Below are positions 36,778 through 46,280 of a stretch of 64,000 bases of DNA, in pieces; position 1 is the stretch's first letter, and each line of letters opens with the position of its first letter. The DNA lies in the NCBI GenBank assembly GCA_947625935.1, contig CANQQE010000001.1, positions 1 through 64,000 on the forward strand. Direction: 5' to 3'. The stretch is from an uncultured Muribaculaceae bacterium. Lineage in GTDB: Bacteria > Bacteroidota > Bacteroidia > Bacteroidales > Muribaculaceae. The notes under the pieces are model-generated. The model had not been told where the DNA came from. It saw only the letters and a list, made by a program, of their open reading frames with translations, and searched no databases. Made by a program: the position numbers and the translations under genes.

Positions 36778-36806
36778 TGACTTAAAACTGAAAATAGCAT
36801 CACATC

Positions 36807-38513
36807 ATGGCTGAAGAAGTTAAGGAAACAGAAGAAACCGAGAAAAAAGGCTTGAACTTTGTAGAGCAAATAGTATATGATGACCTGCAGGCCGGAAAAA
36901 ACGGCGGCAGGCTCAACACGAGGTTCCCGCCGGAGCCTAACGGATACCTCCACATAGGTCATGCCAAAGCGATATGTATGGATTTCGGTGTGGCCGAGAA
37001 ATTTGGCGGTACCTGCAACCTCCGTTTCGATGATACTAATCCCGTCAAGGAAGATGTTGAATATGTCGACTCTATCCGTGAGGACATACATTGGCTCGGA
37101 TTCGACTGGGGCGACCGTGAATACTATGCTTCCGACTATTTCCCGAAACTCTATGATTTGGCCGTCCGACTCATAAAGGAGGGCAAGGCATATGTCGATG
37201 ACCAGACTTCCGAGGAAATAGCGGCCCAGAAAGGCACGCCGACACAGCCCGGGGTAAACAGCCCCTACCGCGACCGCACACCCGAGGAGAACCTGGATTT
37301 GTTCGAGCGAATGAACGCAGGCGAATTTGAGGAAGGCTCGCGAGTGCTACGCGCCAAAATCGACATGGCATCGCCAAATATGCACTTCCGCGACCCGATA
37401 ATGTATCGCATCATTAAGCATCCACACCATCGCACCGGGACAACATGGAAAGTTTACCCTATGTACGACTTCGCTCATGGCCAAAGCGACTATTTTGAAG
37501 GCGTCACTCACTCTATTTGCACTCTTGAGTTTGAAGTACACCGCCCTCTTTACGAGTACTTTGTCAAGGAACTGGCCGATGAGACCTACTGCCCCCGACA
37601 GATTGAGTTCAACCGTCTTAACCTCACATATACCGTCATGAGCAAGCGCAAGCTGCTCCAGTTGGTAAAGGAAGGGCTGGTAGCCGGATGGGATGATCCC
37701 CGTATGCCGACAATTTCAGGTATGCGCCGACGCGGTTTCACTCCCGCCTCCATACGCAACTTTATCGACAAAATCGGATATACCAAGTTTGAAGCGCTCA
37801 ACAGTGTATCGCTACTCGAACACGCCGTGCGCGAGGACTTGAACAAGATAGCCACCCGCGCGATGGCGGTGGTAAATCCATTGAAACTTGTCATCACTAA
37901 CTATCCCGAGGGACAAGTGGAGCAGGTGGAGATGGAAAACAATCCCGAAGACCCTGAAGCCGGCAACCACACCATGCCATTCTCTCGCGAGATATACATT
38001 GAGCGCGACGACTTCATGGAGAATCCACCCAAAAAATATTTCCGTCTGTGTCCCGATGGAGAAGTGCGGCTAAAAGGTGCCTATATCATAAAATGCACCG
38101 GCGTTAAGAAAGATGCCGATGGAAACATCGAAGAAGTTTACTGCACCTACGATCCTGAGACGCGCAGCGGTCTCCCCGGGGCTGCCCGCAAGGTAAAGGG
38201 CACGCTGCATTGGGTGTCCGCCCGTCATGCCGTCGATGCCACCGTGCGCCTCTACGACCGCCTGTTCAACGTTGAGAACCCTGCGGCTGAGCCCGACCGC
38301 GATTTCCGCGAGATGCTCAACCCTGACTCACTGAAGGTTGTCGAAGGGGTGAAAGTTGAGCCTTATCTGGCCGAGAACGCGCGCCGGGGTGAGAAGTTCC
38401 AGTTCCAGCGCGTCGGTTACTTCACCCCCGACTATGACTCAACTCCCGGAAAGCTGATATTCAACCGCACTATCGCTCTTAAAGATAGTTGGGAAAAAGC
38501 CCGGAATAAATAA
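36807..38513 (+). CDS. glnS: glutamine-tRNA ligase
   Basis: Class I aminoacyl-tRNA synthetase of 568 residues that charges tRNA-Gln. The HIGH motif is in [17 protein letters not shown] and the KMSKS-type motif is VMSKRKL. The segment [17 protein letters not shown] is specific for GlnRS over GluRS. The C-terminal anticodon-binding beta-barrels extend from about residue 350. It has its own promoter just after the preceding terminator and is followed 19 bases later by a TPR gene in the same direction. Confidence 0.97.
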   Translation: MAEEVKETEETEKKGLNFVEQIVYDDLQAGKNGGRLNTRFPPEPNGYLHIGHAKAICMDFGVAEKFGGTCNLRFDDTNPVKEDVEYVDSIREDIHWLGFDWGDREYYASDYFPKLYDLAVRLIKEGKAYVDDQTSEEIAAQKGTPTQPGVNSPYRDRTPEENLDLFERMNAGEFEEGSRVLRAKIDMASPNMHFRDPIMYRIIKHPHHRTGTTWKVYPMYDFAHGQSDYFEGVTHSICTLEFEVHRPLYEYFVKELADETYCPRQIEFNRLNLTYTVMSKRKLLQLVKEGLVAGWDDPRMPTISGMRRRGFTPASIRNFIDKIGYTKFEALNSVSLLEHAVREDLNKIATRAMAVVNPLKLVITNYPEGQVEQVEMENNPEDPEAGNHTMPFSREIYIERDDFMENPPKKYFRLCPDGEVRLKGAYIIKCTGVKKDADGNIEEVYCTYDPETRSGLPGAARKVKGTLHWVSARHAVDATVRLYDRLFNVENPAAEPDRDFREMLNPDSLKVVEGVKVEPYLAENARRGEKFQFQRVGYFTPDYDSTPGKLIFNRTIALKDSWEKARNK

Positions 38514-38532
38514 AAATTCTGCAAGTCTGTAT

Positions 38533-39978
38533 ATGGCCGACGCTAACGATGACAGCAGAGTAAAACTCTACGACGAGTTCCGTCGGGCGGTAACATCGCC
38601 CGACGCTCGTTCCGTCTATTTTGACGAGGGAGACCTGATTGAGATTTTCGACTATGCCGGCGATCAGGGCGACGATGCTACACGCACCGAAGTGATTGCT
38701 GTCGCGTCGCGGCTCTATCCCGATAGTGATGATTTGAAAATCAGAAAGGCGTTTTACTATTATCTCATCGACAATCAGGAAATGAGCCGCATAATCGTCA
38801 ATGGCGAGCATGGCGACGGTGCGTTGTGGGAGATACTGAAACTTCGTCTCGATCCCCCCGCCGAGAGTGACGCGGTCAGGATTCTCGATGAACTGTTTGC
38901 AAAATACGACACACTTGGCGACGAGGAGGTGATACAGTTTGTGAATCTTGCCAACTCGGTCAAGCATCTCGATTGGGCTATAGCAAATATTGACGGTTTC
39001 AGGAAAAAGACCTCCTACATTCCGGCCTGTCTCTATGAGATAGCCGTGTTGTCGGGGCTGAACCAAGACAACGAGACCGTGGTCAAAATGACCGAGGAAT
39101 TGACTCGCCTTGAACCGTTCACTGAAGTGTATTGGCTCATGATGGCACGCGCTTACGCCGATATGATGCAGGTCGAGGACGCTATATCGGCCGTTGACTA
39201 TGCTCTCGCGATCGACTCCGACAACGAGGAGGCCATGTTGCTTCGTGCGCAACTGAAAGTGCTTAATGACCAAAATGATGACGAGACCATAGCCGATGTG
39301 AAAAGGCTTGTCGAAGCTAATCCCGATAATGGATCTTTGGTCAGGACTTTTGGCATAATGCTGACAGCTCGTGAACGACAGGATGATGCCATGGCTGAGT
39401 ATCTACATTACCTTTATCTTCATCCCGATGCCGCCGATGTGTTGGAGCTCGCTCTTGGCCTAAAACCTTTGGAGCATACGGTATCACGCTATTACGACGC
39501 TGTGGAATCGCATTCCGAGGACGAATGGATTGCGATGGCTGAACGATTGAGTGGCGAGGGATGCCATGAATCGGCCGCGGCATTGCTTGGGGTGTTTCAT
39601 GACAAGGAGGGCCTGACTCATGGATTTGAACGCTACGTCATCGAGCTGTACTGGTCAGGTCAGTATAAAAAAGTAGAGTCAATGCTCGACAAACCGACGC
39701 ATCAGATCTATTCTCCGAGATTTTCTCCTACCGTATCCCTGTGTTATGCCATGTCGATGGTCAGGGTGGGGCGGTCAAGAAAGGTTGAGAAATTTATTAA
39801 TGAATGGCTCGACAACTCAAAGAACACAGTAGTCCCGTCTCCTAAAGAGCGTTTGGTCGCCACCGGGGTAAGCCTCTATTTCGAGGAACTGCTCGCAATC
39901 GTGACGGGCCAAAGCGACCGTACCGTTGACCGCATAGACCCATTCAACCCCATGATTCCCGGCACCCCCGCTTACTGA
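38533..39978 (+). CDS. tetratricopeptide repeat protein
   Basis: Cytoplasmic-looking protein of 481 residues without a signal peptide, made almost wholly of paired helices. TPR-type repeats are clearest at about 195-300, where YWLMMARAYADMMQVEDA and AISAVDYALAIDSDNEEA follow each other. No catalytic domain is seen. It lies 19 bases after glnS and is probably cotranscribed. Such proteins bind other proteins; the partner is unknown. Confidence 0.8.
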   Translation: MADANDDSRVKLYDEFRRAVTSPDARSVYFDEGDLIEIFDYAGDQGDDATRTEVIAVASRLYPDSDDLKIRKAFYYYLIDNQEMSRIIVNGEHGDGALWEILKLRLDPPAESDAVRILDELFAKYDTLGDEEVIQFVNLANSVKHLDWAIANIDGFRKKTSYIPACLYEIAVLSGLNQDNETVVKMTEELTRLEPFTEVYWLMMARAYADMMQVEDAISAVDYALAIDSDNEEAMLLRAQLKVLNDQNDDETIADVKRLVEANPDNGSLVRTFGIMLTARERQDDAMAEYLHYLYLHPDAADVLELALGLKPLEHTVSRYYDAVESHSEDEWIAMAERLSGEGCHESAAALLGVFHDKEGLTHGFERYVIELYWSGQYKKVESMLDKPTHQIYSPRFSPTVSLCYAMSMVRVGRSRKVEKFINEWLDNSKNTVVPSPKERLVATGVSLYFEELLAIVTGQSDRTVDRIDPFNPMIPGTPAY

Positions 39979-40019
39979 TGCAGCTCGCGGGGGAGTCGCG
40001 GATTATTCAATCGCATATA

Positions 40020-40658
40020 CTACAGATACGGATTAAACGTAGCCTCCGATCCTATGGTTGTGCTGGGCCCGTGACCCGGATAGACGATGGTGTCGGGTGG
40101 CAATGTCATTATTTTCGTCTGGATACCGTCGATTAATTCAGGCCCGTTGCCTCCGGCGAGGTCTGTGCGCCCTATGCTGTTTTTGAATATCACATCTCCG
40201 GCTATAAGAAATCTCGATTCCGGCGCATAAAGCACAAGGCTGCCGGGCGAATGGCCGGGAACGTGAAGCACTTCCAAAGCCTCGTCGCCGATCATTATTT
40301 TGTCTCCTTCGTGAAGATTCCGCTCTATTTCGACTGGGATTACCTCCTGTCCGATTCCAAATGCGCGGGCCTGTGCCGGAAGATTCTCGCCGAGGAAATC
40401 ATCGTTTTGATGCCCTTCGACCCCAACTCCATACCGCTTCTTGATGTGCCGGTCGCCAAAAGTGTGGTCGAGATGAAGATGAGTGTTTATCAAATGGGTG
40501 ACTTTTAAATCGTTACGCTTGATGAAATTGTCGAGCACGCGCTCCTCGGCTTCATCAATCATTCCCGGGTCAACGACTGCGGCTTCCCGCGACGCCTCAT
40601 CCCAAAGGATATAAGTGTTGACTCCGAACATGTTGAAAGTGAATTTTTGGATTTTCAT
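40020..40658 (-). CDS. MBL-fold metallo-hydrolase (glyoxalase II-like)
   Basis: Hydrolase of 212 residues with the metallo-beta-lactamase metal motif THLHLDHTFG, the second His in HVPGHSPGS, the bridging Asp in AGDVIFKNSIGRTDL, and the last His in YPGHGPST. This is the layout of small YcbL/glyoxalase II-like thioesterases, for which S-lactoylglutathione-type substrates are known. Bacteroidales generally lack glutathione, so the substrate is open. It lies 20 bases after rsmG in the same direction. Confidence 0.88.
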   Translation of the reverse strand: MKIQKFTFNMFGVNTYILWDEASREAAVVDPGMIDEAEERVLDNFIKRNDLKVTHLINTHLHLDHTFGDRHIKKRYGVGVEGHQNDDFLGENLPAQARAFGIGQEVIPVEIERNLHEGDKIMIGDEALEVLHVPGHSPGSLVLYAPESRFLIAGDVIFKNSIGRTDLAGGNGPELIDGIQTKIMTLPPDTIVYPGHGPSTTIGSEATFNPYL

Positions 40659-40678
40659 AATCAGTTGCGGTTTTAGGG

Positions 40679-41326
40679 TTATTTTGATAAATACATAGGT
40701 ACATATAATAGTTTCTTCTTCTCAAAATAAGGCTCAGAGAAAAAGTCGGTTATGTCGACATCTATGACAGGCCGCCGCGCCTTCTCGATTTCCTCGTCAA
40801 GATTACCCCCTTTGAGGCATATGATACCGTTCTCGAGGCTGTTAAGGCTTTTCCTGGAGATGTTCTTGGATACAAGCCTGATGAGGTCATTGAGCTGCAT
40901 GACTGCGCGAGACACTGCGAAATCATATTTCTCTCGGCATTCGCCGATATCCCCGTGCTGGAATGTGACATTCGTCAATCCTATTTCCTCGGCGATGCTG
41001 CGTGCGACCATTATTTTCTTACCTATGCGGTCTATAAGGTGAAAACGGCAGTCGGGGTACATTATCGCCAAAGGAATCCCGGGGAAACCACCTCCTGTGC
41101 CCATATCCAAAAATGTGGTGCCGGCGACTGGAGCGCCATATCCATCAAGGAATTTGGCGATAGCCAACGAATGCAGGACATGGTTGGGGTAGAGGTTGGA
41201 AATGTCTCGGCGTGATATGACGTTGATTTTGTCATTCCATTCAGGGTAAAGCGCACCGATTTGTTCAAACTGTGAAATTTGTCTGTCGGTTAACGTCGGA
41301 AAATATTTTAATACCGTTTGATTCAT
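40679..41326 (-). CDS. rsmG: 16S rRNA (guanine-527 N7)-methyltransferase RsmG
   Basis: SAM-dependent methyltransferase of 215 residues. The SAM-binding motif is LDMGTGGGFPGIPLAI, followed by the IDRIGKK strand and the VSRAVMQLNDL segment. I start at the ATG at 41326 (NQTVLKYFP); a longer reading to 41389 would begin inside a candidate promoter. The family modifies G527, and its loss gives low-level streptomycin resistance in other bacteria. It is followed by the MBL hydrolase gene. Confidence 0.93.
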   Translation of the reverse strand: MNQTVLKYFPTLTDRQISQFEQIGALYPEWNDKINVISRRDISNLYPNHVLHSLAIAKFLDGYGAPVAGTTFLDMGTGGGFPGIPLAIMYPDCRFHLIDRIGKKIMVARSIAEEIGLTNVTFQHGDIGECREKYDFAVSRAVMQLNDLIRLVSKNISRKSLNSLENGIICLKGGNLDEEIEKARRPVIDVDITDFFSEPYFEKKKLLYVPMYLSK

Positions 41327-41393
41327 CTGAGCGTTATCTTTCAAAAATAACATCTGTTTATCTCTAAGGTTGTGGAAGCAACCTATCATAATG

Positions 41394-41401
41394 CAAAATT
41401 A
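41394..41401 (-). promoter_or_regulatory. candidate -7 element for rsmG
   Basis: CAAAATTA reads TAATTTTG on the minus strand, a full match to TAnnTTTG. It predicts a leader of about 60 bases before the rsmG ATG at 41326 and supports that start over the upstream one. No -33 element is evident. Confidence 0.35.
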
Positions 41402-41479
41402 TCATTAATTTTAAAATAAAACCTTAAAATGAAGTGAAAAGCCGTCAAAAAATATGTTCTTTGTAAAACAAAACTTGTA

Positions 41480-42316
41480 ATGACTATGGTAAGTATAGGA
41501 AAACAGAACAGATTGCCGGTTGCCAAGATAGTAGATTTCGGGGTATATCTCGATGCCGGAAACGGAGTGGAAATATTGCTTCCGGCAAGATATATCCAAA
41601 CCCCGTTGGAGGTCGGGGAGGAGATTGACGTGTTCATCTACACCGATTCCGAAGACCGTCTGATTGCGACGACCGAGAAACCCTTTGCTCAGGTCGGGGA
41701 GTTCGCTTTCCTGGAGGTAGTTGATGTCAACTCCGTCGGAGCGTTTTTGGACTGGGGGCTGCCTAAGAACCTTTTGGTGCCCTTCCGGGAGCAGAAAGTC
41801 AAAATGCGCGAAGGGGGCGTCTACCCGGTTTACCTATATCTCGACGATCTGACTAAACGCATAGTGGCTACTGCGAAAATCGACAAATATCTCGGTAACG
41901 TTTTCCCCGATTACAAACGCGGTGACGAAGTGAATGCGCTCGTCCTGCAGCATACACCAATAGGCTACCGAGTAATCGTCGACAATCTCCACAACGGAAT
42001 GATTTATGAAAATGAAATATTCCGCAATCTTGAAATCGGCGACACAATAAAAGCGTTCGTCAAAAATGTGAGAGACGACGGCAAAATTGATTTGACACTC
42101 AGTGGAAATGTGGCGGAACGCATCGCCGAGCTTGCCGAACGGGTGCTGAACTACGTCAAGATTAATGGGGGTGTCGTGGCGATGTCCGACAAATCATCCC
42201 CCGATGAAATTCAGGCCAAATTCCAATGCAGCAAAAAAGACTTCAAAAAAGCATTGGGGCACCTGTTTAAGGAGCATAAAATTTTGATGATTCCCGACGG
42301 AATCAAATTAATTTAA
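41480..42316 (+). CDS. S1-domain RNA-binding protein (CvfB-like)
   Basis: Protein of 278 residues built of S1-type OB folds: one at about 8-62 (KIVDFGVYLDAGNGVEILLP), a second at about 75-130 (FLDWGLPKNLLVPFREQ) and a third at about 150-215 (GDTIKAFVKNVRDDGKIDL). A C-terminal winged-helix-like domain follows (about 225-278, YVKINGGVVAMSDKSSPDEI). This is the CvfB/YitL layout; members influence virulence gene expression in staphylococci and bind RNA. An alternative start lies two codons on at 41486. The lipid A operon follows after 168 bases. Confidence 0.88.
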   Translation: MTMVSIGKQNRLPVAKIVDFGVYLDAGNGVEILLPARYIQTPLEVGEEIDVFIYTDSEDRLIATTEKPFAQVGEFAFLEVVDVNSVGAFLDWGLPKNLLVPFREQKVKMREGGVYPVYLYLDDLTKRIVATAKIDKYLGNVFPDYKRGDEVNALVLQHTPIGYRVIVDNLHNGMIYENEIFRNLEIGDTIKAFVKNVRDDGKIDLTLSGNVAERIAELAERVLNYVKINGGVVAMSDKSSPDEIQAKFQCSKKDFKKALGHLFKEHKILMIPDGIKLI

Positions 42317-42369
42317 CTCATTTTAACTGTTTCCGGGCGCAATCCTAACCTATATTTCGCCGCCACTTG

Positions 42370-42426
42370 GCCGCTAAATCGCTGATGTTTTGCGCATATG
42401 TTCCTTTTTGTGCCGCTAAATAGCGG
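42370..42426 (+). repeat. direct repeat GCCGCTAAAT with hairpin, upstream of lpxD
   Basis: GCCGCTAAAT occurs at 42370-42379 and again at 42412-42421, 42 bases apart. The second copy is part of a perfect inverted repeat, CCGCTA-AA-TAGCGG (42413-42426). Both lie in the leader of the lipid A genes, so they could be binding sites on the same DNA face or a leader hairpin. Confidence 0.45.
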
Positions 42427-42484
42427 TAATCTGAGAAAAAATTGCCATCTTTGCAAGATAAATCATGAACTGAACATCACACAG

Positions 42485-43510
42485 ATGCAATTTACAGCAA
42501 GCCAAATAGCAGCCTTGGTTAATGGCAAGGTAGAAGGCGACGGCAATGTTGCCGTCGGCACATTCGCAAAGATAGAGGAAGGACATCCCGGTGCGATCTC
42601 TTTCTTGTCAAACCCCAAGTACACTCATTATATCTATGACACGAAGTCATCTATAGTTTTGGTTAAAGATGATTTTATGCCCGAAAAACCTGTGGCAGCG
42701 ACACTTATCAGAGTTGCGGACCCCTATGCGACGGTAGCCATGCTGCTCGACATGGTATCGAAAATGACACAGCCTCAATATGTGGGAGTTGAACAACCAT
42801 CATATATCTCAGAGGGTGTTGAGATACCGGCCGATGCCTATATCGGAGCGTTTGCATACTTAGGAAAAGGTGTGAAACTCGGAAAAGGTGTCAAAATATT
42901 CCCCCAGTGTTACATCGGTGACAATGTCACCATTGGCGAAGGGACGATAATATATCCCGGTGTCAGAATATACCATGGTTGCAAAGTGGGGCAACGGTGT
43001 GTCCTCCACGCCGGAGTGGTTATAGGAGCCGACGGCTTCGGTTTCGCACCTGTCGGAGACCATTACAACAAAATTCCGCAGATTGGGAATGTAGAGATTG
43101 ACGACGATGTGGAAATAGGCGCCAATACGACTGTCGACCGCGCTACTATGGGCAGCACCCGCGTTGGAAAAGGTGTGAAACTCGATAATCTGATACAAGT
43201 AGCCCACAATTGCGAGATAGGGCACGACACTGTGATTGCATCGCAGACAGGGGTTGCCGGTTCGACCAAAATAGGCAGCAACTGTATGGTCGGCGGTCAG
43301 GTCGGTTTCTCAGGTCACATTCATGTGGGAGACCGTGTCATGATAGGCGCTCAGAGCGGTATACCGTCAGATGTGGCTGACGACAGCCGGATTATGGGTT
43401 ATCCCTCTATGCCTTTGAAAGATTTCTATCGTCAGGCGGTTTATCTTAAAAACCTTGCGAAGCTCTATGGCCGCGTCAGTGAACTTGAAAAAATAATAAC
43501 AAAAAAATAA
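42485..43510 (+). CDS. lpxD: UDP-3-O-acylglucosamine N-acyltransferase
   Basis: Lipid A enzyme of 341 residues that adds the N-linked hydroxyacyl chain to UDP-3-O-acyl-glucosamine. I start at the ATG at 42485 ([13 protein letters not shown]), the family's usual N terminus; the frame is open 87 bases further upstream. An N-terminal uridine-binding domain (about 1-105) precedes the hexapeptide-repeat left-handed beta helix (about 110-310), with the catalytic His in QVAHNCEIG and the GADGFGFAP loop. A C-terminal helix follows. It is first in the run lpxD, lpxC-fabZ, lpxA. Confidence 0.95.
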   Translation: MQFTASQIAALVNGKVEGDGNVAVGTFAKIEEGHPGAISFLSNPKYTHYIYDTKSSIVLVKDDFMPEKPVAATLIRVADPYATVAMLLDMVSKMTQPQYVGVEQPSYISEGVEIPADAYIGAFAYLGKGVKLGKGVKIFPQCYIGDNVTIGEGTIIYPGVRIYHGCKVGQRCVLHAGVVIGADGFGFAPVGDHYNKIPQIGNVEIDDDVEIGANTTVDRATMGSTRVGKGVKLDNLIQVAHNCEIGHDTVIASQTGVAGSTKIGSNCMVGGQVGFSGHIHVGDRVMIGAQSGIPSDVADDSRIMGYPSMPLKDFYRQAVYLKNLAKLYGRVSELEKIITKK

Positions 43511-43522
43511 GATTCATATCTA

Positions 43523-44905
43523 ATGAAGCAAGTAACCTTAAAGGACTCTTTTACCGTCAAGGGGAAAGGTCTTCACACGGGACTGGATATTGAAGCGACT
43601 TTTTGTCCCGCACCCGAAAATCATGGATATAAATTTCAACGTGTCGATCTTGAGGGTGAACCAATCATAGATGCTTTGGCCGAGAATGTCGTTGCGACAA
43701 GCCGCGGTACTGTAATTGGCCGGGGCGATGCAAAGGTGAGTACTATCGAGCACGCCATGGCCGCTCTATACGCAGCCGGAATAGACAATGTACTTGTTAA
43801 GATAAACGCTCCCGAAGTTCCCATTTTGGACGGTTCCGCCAAGGAATATTGCGAAAGAATTGCGGAAGTAGGGGTTGTCGAACAGGATGCTGACAAGAAC
43901 TACTATGTGGTAAAGCAGAAGATTGAGGTCAGAGACGATACTACCGGATCATCAATAGTGGTGTTGCCCGACGATGATTTCACAATTGATACGATGATTG
44001 CGTTTGATTCGCCGGTTCTCGCCAATCAGTATGCCACACTCGACAGCCTTGGCGATTTCCCGAAAGAGATAGGCAACAGCCGCACGTTCGTATTTGTACG
44101 CGAAATTGAACCGCTTGTCAAAGGTAATCTCATCAAAGGTGGTGATCTTGACAATGCTATTGTCATATATGACTCTCCGCTTCCTCAGGAGGAGCTTGAT
44201 CGCCTTGCCGATTTGATGCACGTCCCGCACAAACACGTTAGCGAGTATGGCTACGTTAACGAGAAACCTCTCACCACAGAGAATGAGCCGGCGCGTCACA
44301 AATTGATGGACGTGCTTGGTGACATAGCTCTAATCGGCCGTCCGTTGAAGGGTAAAATCATTGCCACGCGACCCGGCCACACACTCAATACCACGTTTGC
44401 CAAGCAAATACGCCGCGAGATAAAGCGTCAGGATGTTCAGGCACCTGTCTATAATCCTAATGTTGAGCCGTTGATGGATGTCAACGCTATTCGTGAGCAT
44501 CTGCCTCACCGCTACCCGTTCCTTCTCGTTGACAAAATAATAGAGAAAGGGCAGAACTACATTGTCGGTATGAAAAATGTCACAGCCAATGAGCCGTTTT
44601 TCCAGGGTCATTTCCCTCAGGAGCCGGTTATGCCTGGTGTGCTTCAGGTTGAGGCTATGGCGCAGACTGGTGGATTGCTCGTGCTTGGAGCTGTCGATGA
44701 GCCGGAGCGTTACTCGACATATTTCATGAAGATAGACAATGTCAAGTTCCGCCAGAAAGTGGTTCCCGGTGATACCTTGATATTCCATGTGTCGTTTATG
44801 ACTCCCTTGCGTCGCGGTTGCGCCGTTATGAAGGGATATGCCTTTGTCGGTGAGAAAATCGCTTGCGAATGTGAGTTCATGGCTCAGATTGTCAAAAACA
44901 AATAA
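43523..44905 (+). CDS. lpxC/fabZ: LpxC-FabZ fusion: UDP-3-O-acyl-GlcNAc deacetylase / 3-hydroxyacyl-ACP dehydratase
   Basis: Fused enzyme of 460 residues. The LpxC half (about 1-305) has the zinc ligands in STIEHAMAAL and in ARHKLMDVLGDIALIG, catalysing the committed step of lipid A synthesis. The FabZ half (about 312-460) shows LPHRYPFLLVDKI, the catalytic His in QGHFPQEPVMPG and Glu in QVEAMAQ, dehydrating hydroxyacyl-ACP for fatty acid elongation. The fusion is normal in Bacteroidota and may balance the shared hydroxyacyl-ACP pool. It lies 12 bases after lpxD and 37 before lpxA. Confidence 0.96.
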   Translation: MKQVTLKDSFTVKGKGLHTGLDIEATFCPAPENHGYKFQRVDLEGEPIIDALAENVVATSRGTVIGRGDAKVSTIEHAMAALYAAGIDNVLVKINAPEVPILDGSAKEYCERIAEVGVVEQDADKNYYVVKQKIEVRDDTTGSSIVVLPDDDFTIDTMIAFDSPVLANQYATLDSLGDFPKEIGNSRTFVFVREIEPLVKGNLIKGGDLDNAIVIYDSPLPQEELDRLADLMHVPHKHVSEYGYVNEKPLTTENEPARHKLMDVLGDIALIGRPLKGKIIATRPGHTLNTTFAKQIRREIKRQDVQAPVYNPNVEPLMDVNAIREHLPHRYPFLLVDKIIEKGQNYIVGMKNVTANEPFFQGHFPQEPVMPGVLQVEAMAQTGGLLVLGAVDEPERYSTYFMKIDNVKFRQKVVPGDTLIFHVSFMTPLRRGCAVMKGYAFVGEKIACECEFMAQIVKNK

Positions 44906-44942
44906 AGACCTTCAGATTTAGTCTACAGATAATTTTATAATC

Positions 44943-45719
44943 ATGAAGCAACCATTATCATACATACATCCGGCGGCAAAAATCGCCCCAAGTGTGGTTA
45001 TTGATCCGTTTGTGACAATTGACCAGAACGTTGAAATAGGCGAGGGTACCCGCATCGGCAGCAATGTCACTATCATGGAAGGTGCGCGCATCGGTAAAAA
45101 CTGCACTATTTTCCCGGGTGCGGTTATTTCTGCGATACCTCAGGATTTGAAATTCCGCGGTGAGGACACTTTAGCGATAATCGGTGACAACACCACATTG
45201 AGAGAATGCGTGACCGTCAACAGAGGTACGGCCGCAAAAGGGAAAACCGTGGTCGGTAGCAATTGCTTGATTATGGCTTATTCCCATATCGCCCACGATT
45301 GTGTTGTAGGCGACAATGTTATTATCTCTAATGCGTCGCAAATCGCAGGCGAGGTGATAGTTGACAATTATGCGGTGATTGGTGGCGGTACGTTGATTCA
45401 TCAGTTCTGCCATATAGGCCCACATGTCATGATTCAAGGAGGTGCGTTGGTCAACAAGGATATTCCGCCTTATGTCAAGGCTGCGCGTGAACCGATTTCT
45501 TATGCGGGCGTCAATTCAATAGGGTTGCGCCGTCGTAATTTCTCCGGCGATACTATTTTTGGCATTCAGGAGATTTATCGCTACTTATATCTGTCGGGAT
45601 TGAACGTGTCGGATGCTGTGGAGCGTATCGAAGCTGAACTTCCGGCCACTCCCGAGCGTGATGAGATTATCTTGTTTGTGAGAAATTCAAAGCGCGGCAT
45701 CATACGCGGATATGTGTAA
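44943..45719 (+). CDS. lpxA: acyl-ACP-UDP-N-acetylglucosamine O-acyltransferase
   Basis: First enzyme of lipid A synthesis, 258 residues. It has hexapeptide repeats from the start (SYIHPAAKIAPSVVIDPF), the catalytic His in YSHIAHDCVVGD and the conserved GGGTLIHQFCHIG block. The C-terminal helical domain (about 190-258) has SYAGVNSIGLRRRNFS. It ends the lpxD-lpxC/fabZ-lpxA run and is followed by a hairpin terminator. Confidence 0.96.
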   Translation: MKQPLSYIHPAAKIAPSVVIDPFVTIDQNVEIGEGTRIGSNVTIMEGARIGKNCTIFPGAVISAIPQDLKFRGEDTLAIIGDNTTLRECVTVNRGTAAKGKTVVGSNCLIMAYSHIAHDCVVGDNVIISNASQIAGEVIVDNYAVIGGGTLIHQFCHIGPHVMIQGGALVNKDIPPYVKAAREPISYAGVNSIGLRRRNFSGDTIFGIQEIYRYLYLSGLNVSDAVERIEAELPATPERDEIILFVRNSKRGIIRGYV

Positions 45720-45751
45720 TTGAACAACGTCACACTTAGTCATAATAATAA

Positions 45752-45790
45752 CGAGGGCTGCTGATATCAAATCGGCAGCCCTCGCTTTAT
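45752..45790 (+). terminator. hairpin terminator between lpxA and the DUF3127 gene
   Basis: A 14-base stem (CGAGGGCTGCTGAT with ATCGGCAGCCCTCG, one G-T pair) with a five-base loop follows lpxA by 32 bases. The T tract after it is short (CTTTAT). It may act in both directions, because the DUF3127 gene converges on it. Confidence 0.75.
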
Positions 45791-45806
45791 GGATGTGTCG
45801 CTATGG

Positions 45807-46178
45807 TCAGAATGGGAGATCGTCCTCACCGGCTTGCTGAGAGATGGGTGGAGGAGGAACCGCACCCGGTGTCTGATAGGGAGCCGGGGCAGGGGCTGCC
45901 GCGGGTGCTGCATCGGCACTCTCCGCTTTCCAGCCACGAATGCTTGTAAACCAACGACCGTTATATTCGCGGCTCTCTATGTCGAAACTGAGACGCACGT
46001 TGTCGCCTACGTTCAGGGGATATTGGTCGGCGCGTTCGCCAAAGAAGTCGAAATGTACTTTTTTGGGATAAGTCTCTTGGGTCTCAAGAACATATTCACG
46101 TTTTTTCCAAGGATTTCCTGCCTTTGAAGTGCCGCTGATTTCAGGCAAGGCGAGGATGATTCGGCCTGTAATTTCCAT
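45807..46178 (-). CDS. DUF3127 protein, OB-fold-like with SSB-type acidic tail
   Basis: Protein of 123 residues. The N-terminal part (about 1-85) is a DUF3127 beta-barrel-like domain (GRIILALPEISGTSKAG, GERADQYPLNVGDNVRL). It is followed by an Ala/Pro-rich linker (about 88-112) and the tip EDDLPF. This layout, an OB fold, a flexible linker and an acidic tip ending in Pro-Phe, copies single-stranded DNA-binding protein, whose tip recruits repair proteins. Binding of nucleic acid and partners is therefore plausible but inferred. It is probably a single-gene unit. Confidence 0.8.
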   Translation of the reverse strand: MEITGRIILALPEISGTSKAGNPWKKREYVLETQETYPKKVHFDFFGERADQYPLNVGDNVRLSFDIESREYNGRWFTSIRGWKAESADAAPAAAPAPAPYQTPGAVPPPPISQQAGEDDLPF

Positions 46179-46280
46179 TTATTTATTATGTTTATTTTGT
46201 TGAATGATTTTATTTACAGAATAAGTTTGTTGCAATTAAGCTGATACAAATTTACTGATTGGATTTCCCAATACCAAATT

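Noticed and set aside
41327-41389. Longer N terminus for RsmG
   Set aside because: It would start inside the candidate -7 element and adds residues not typical of the family.
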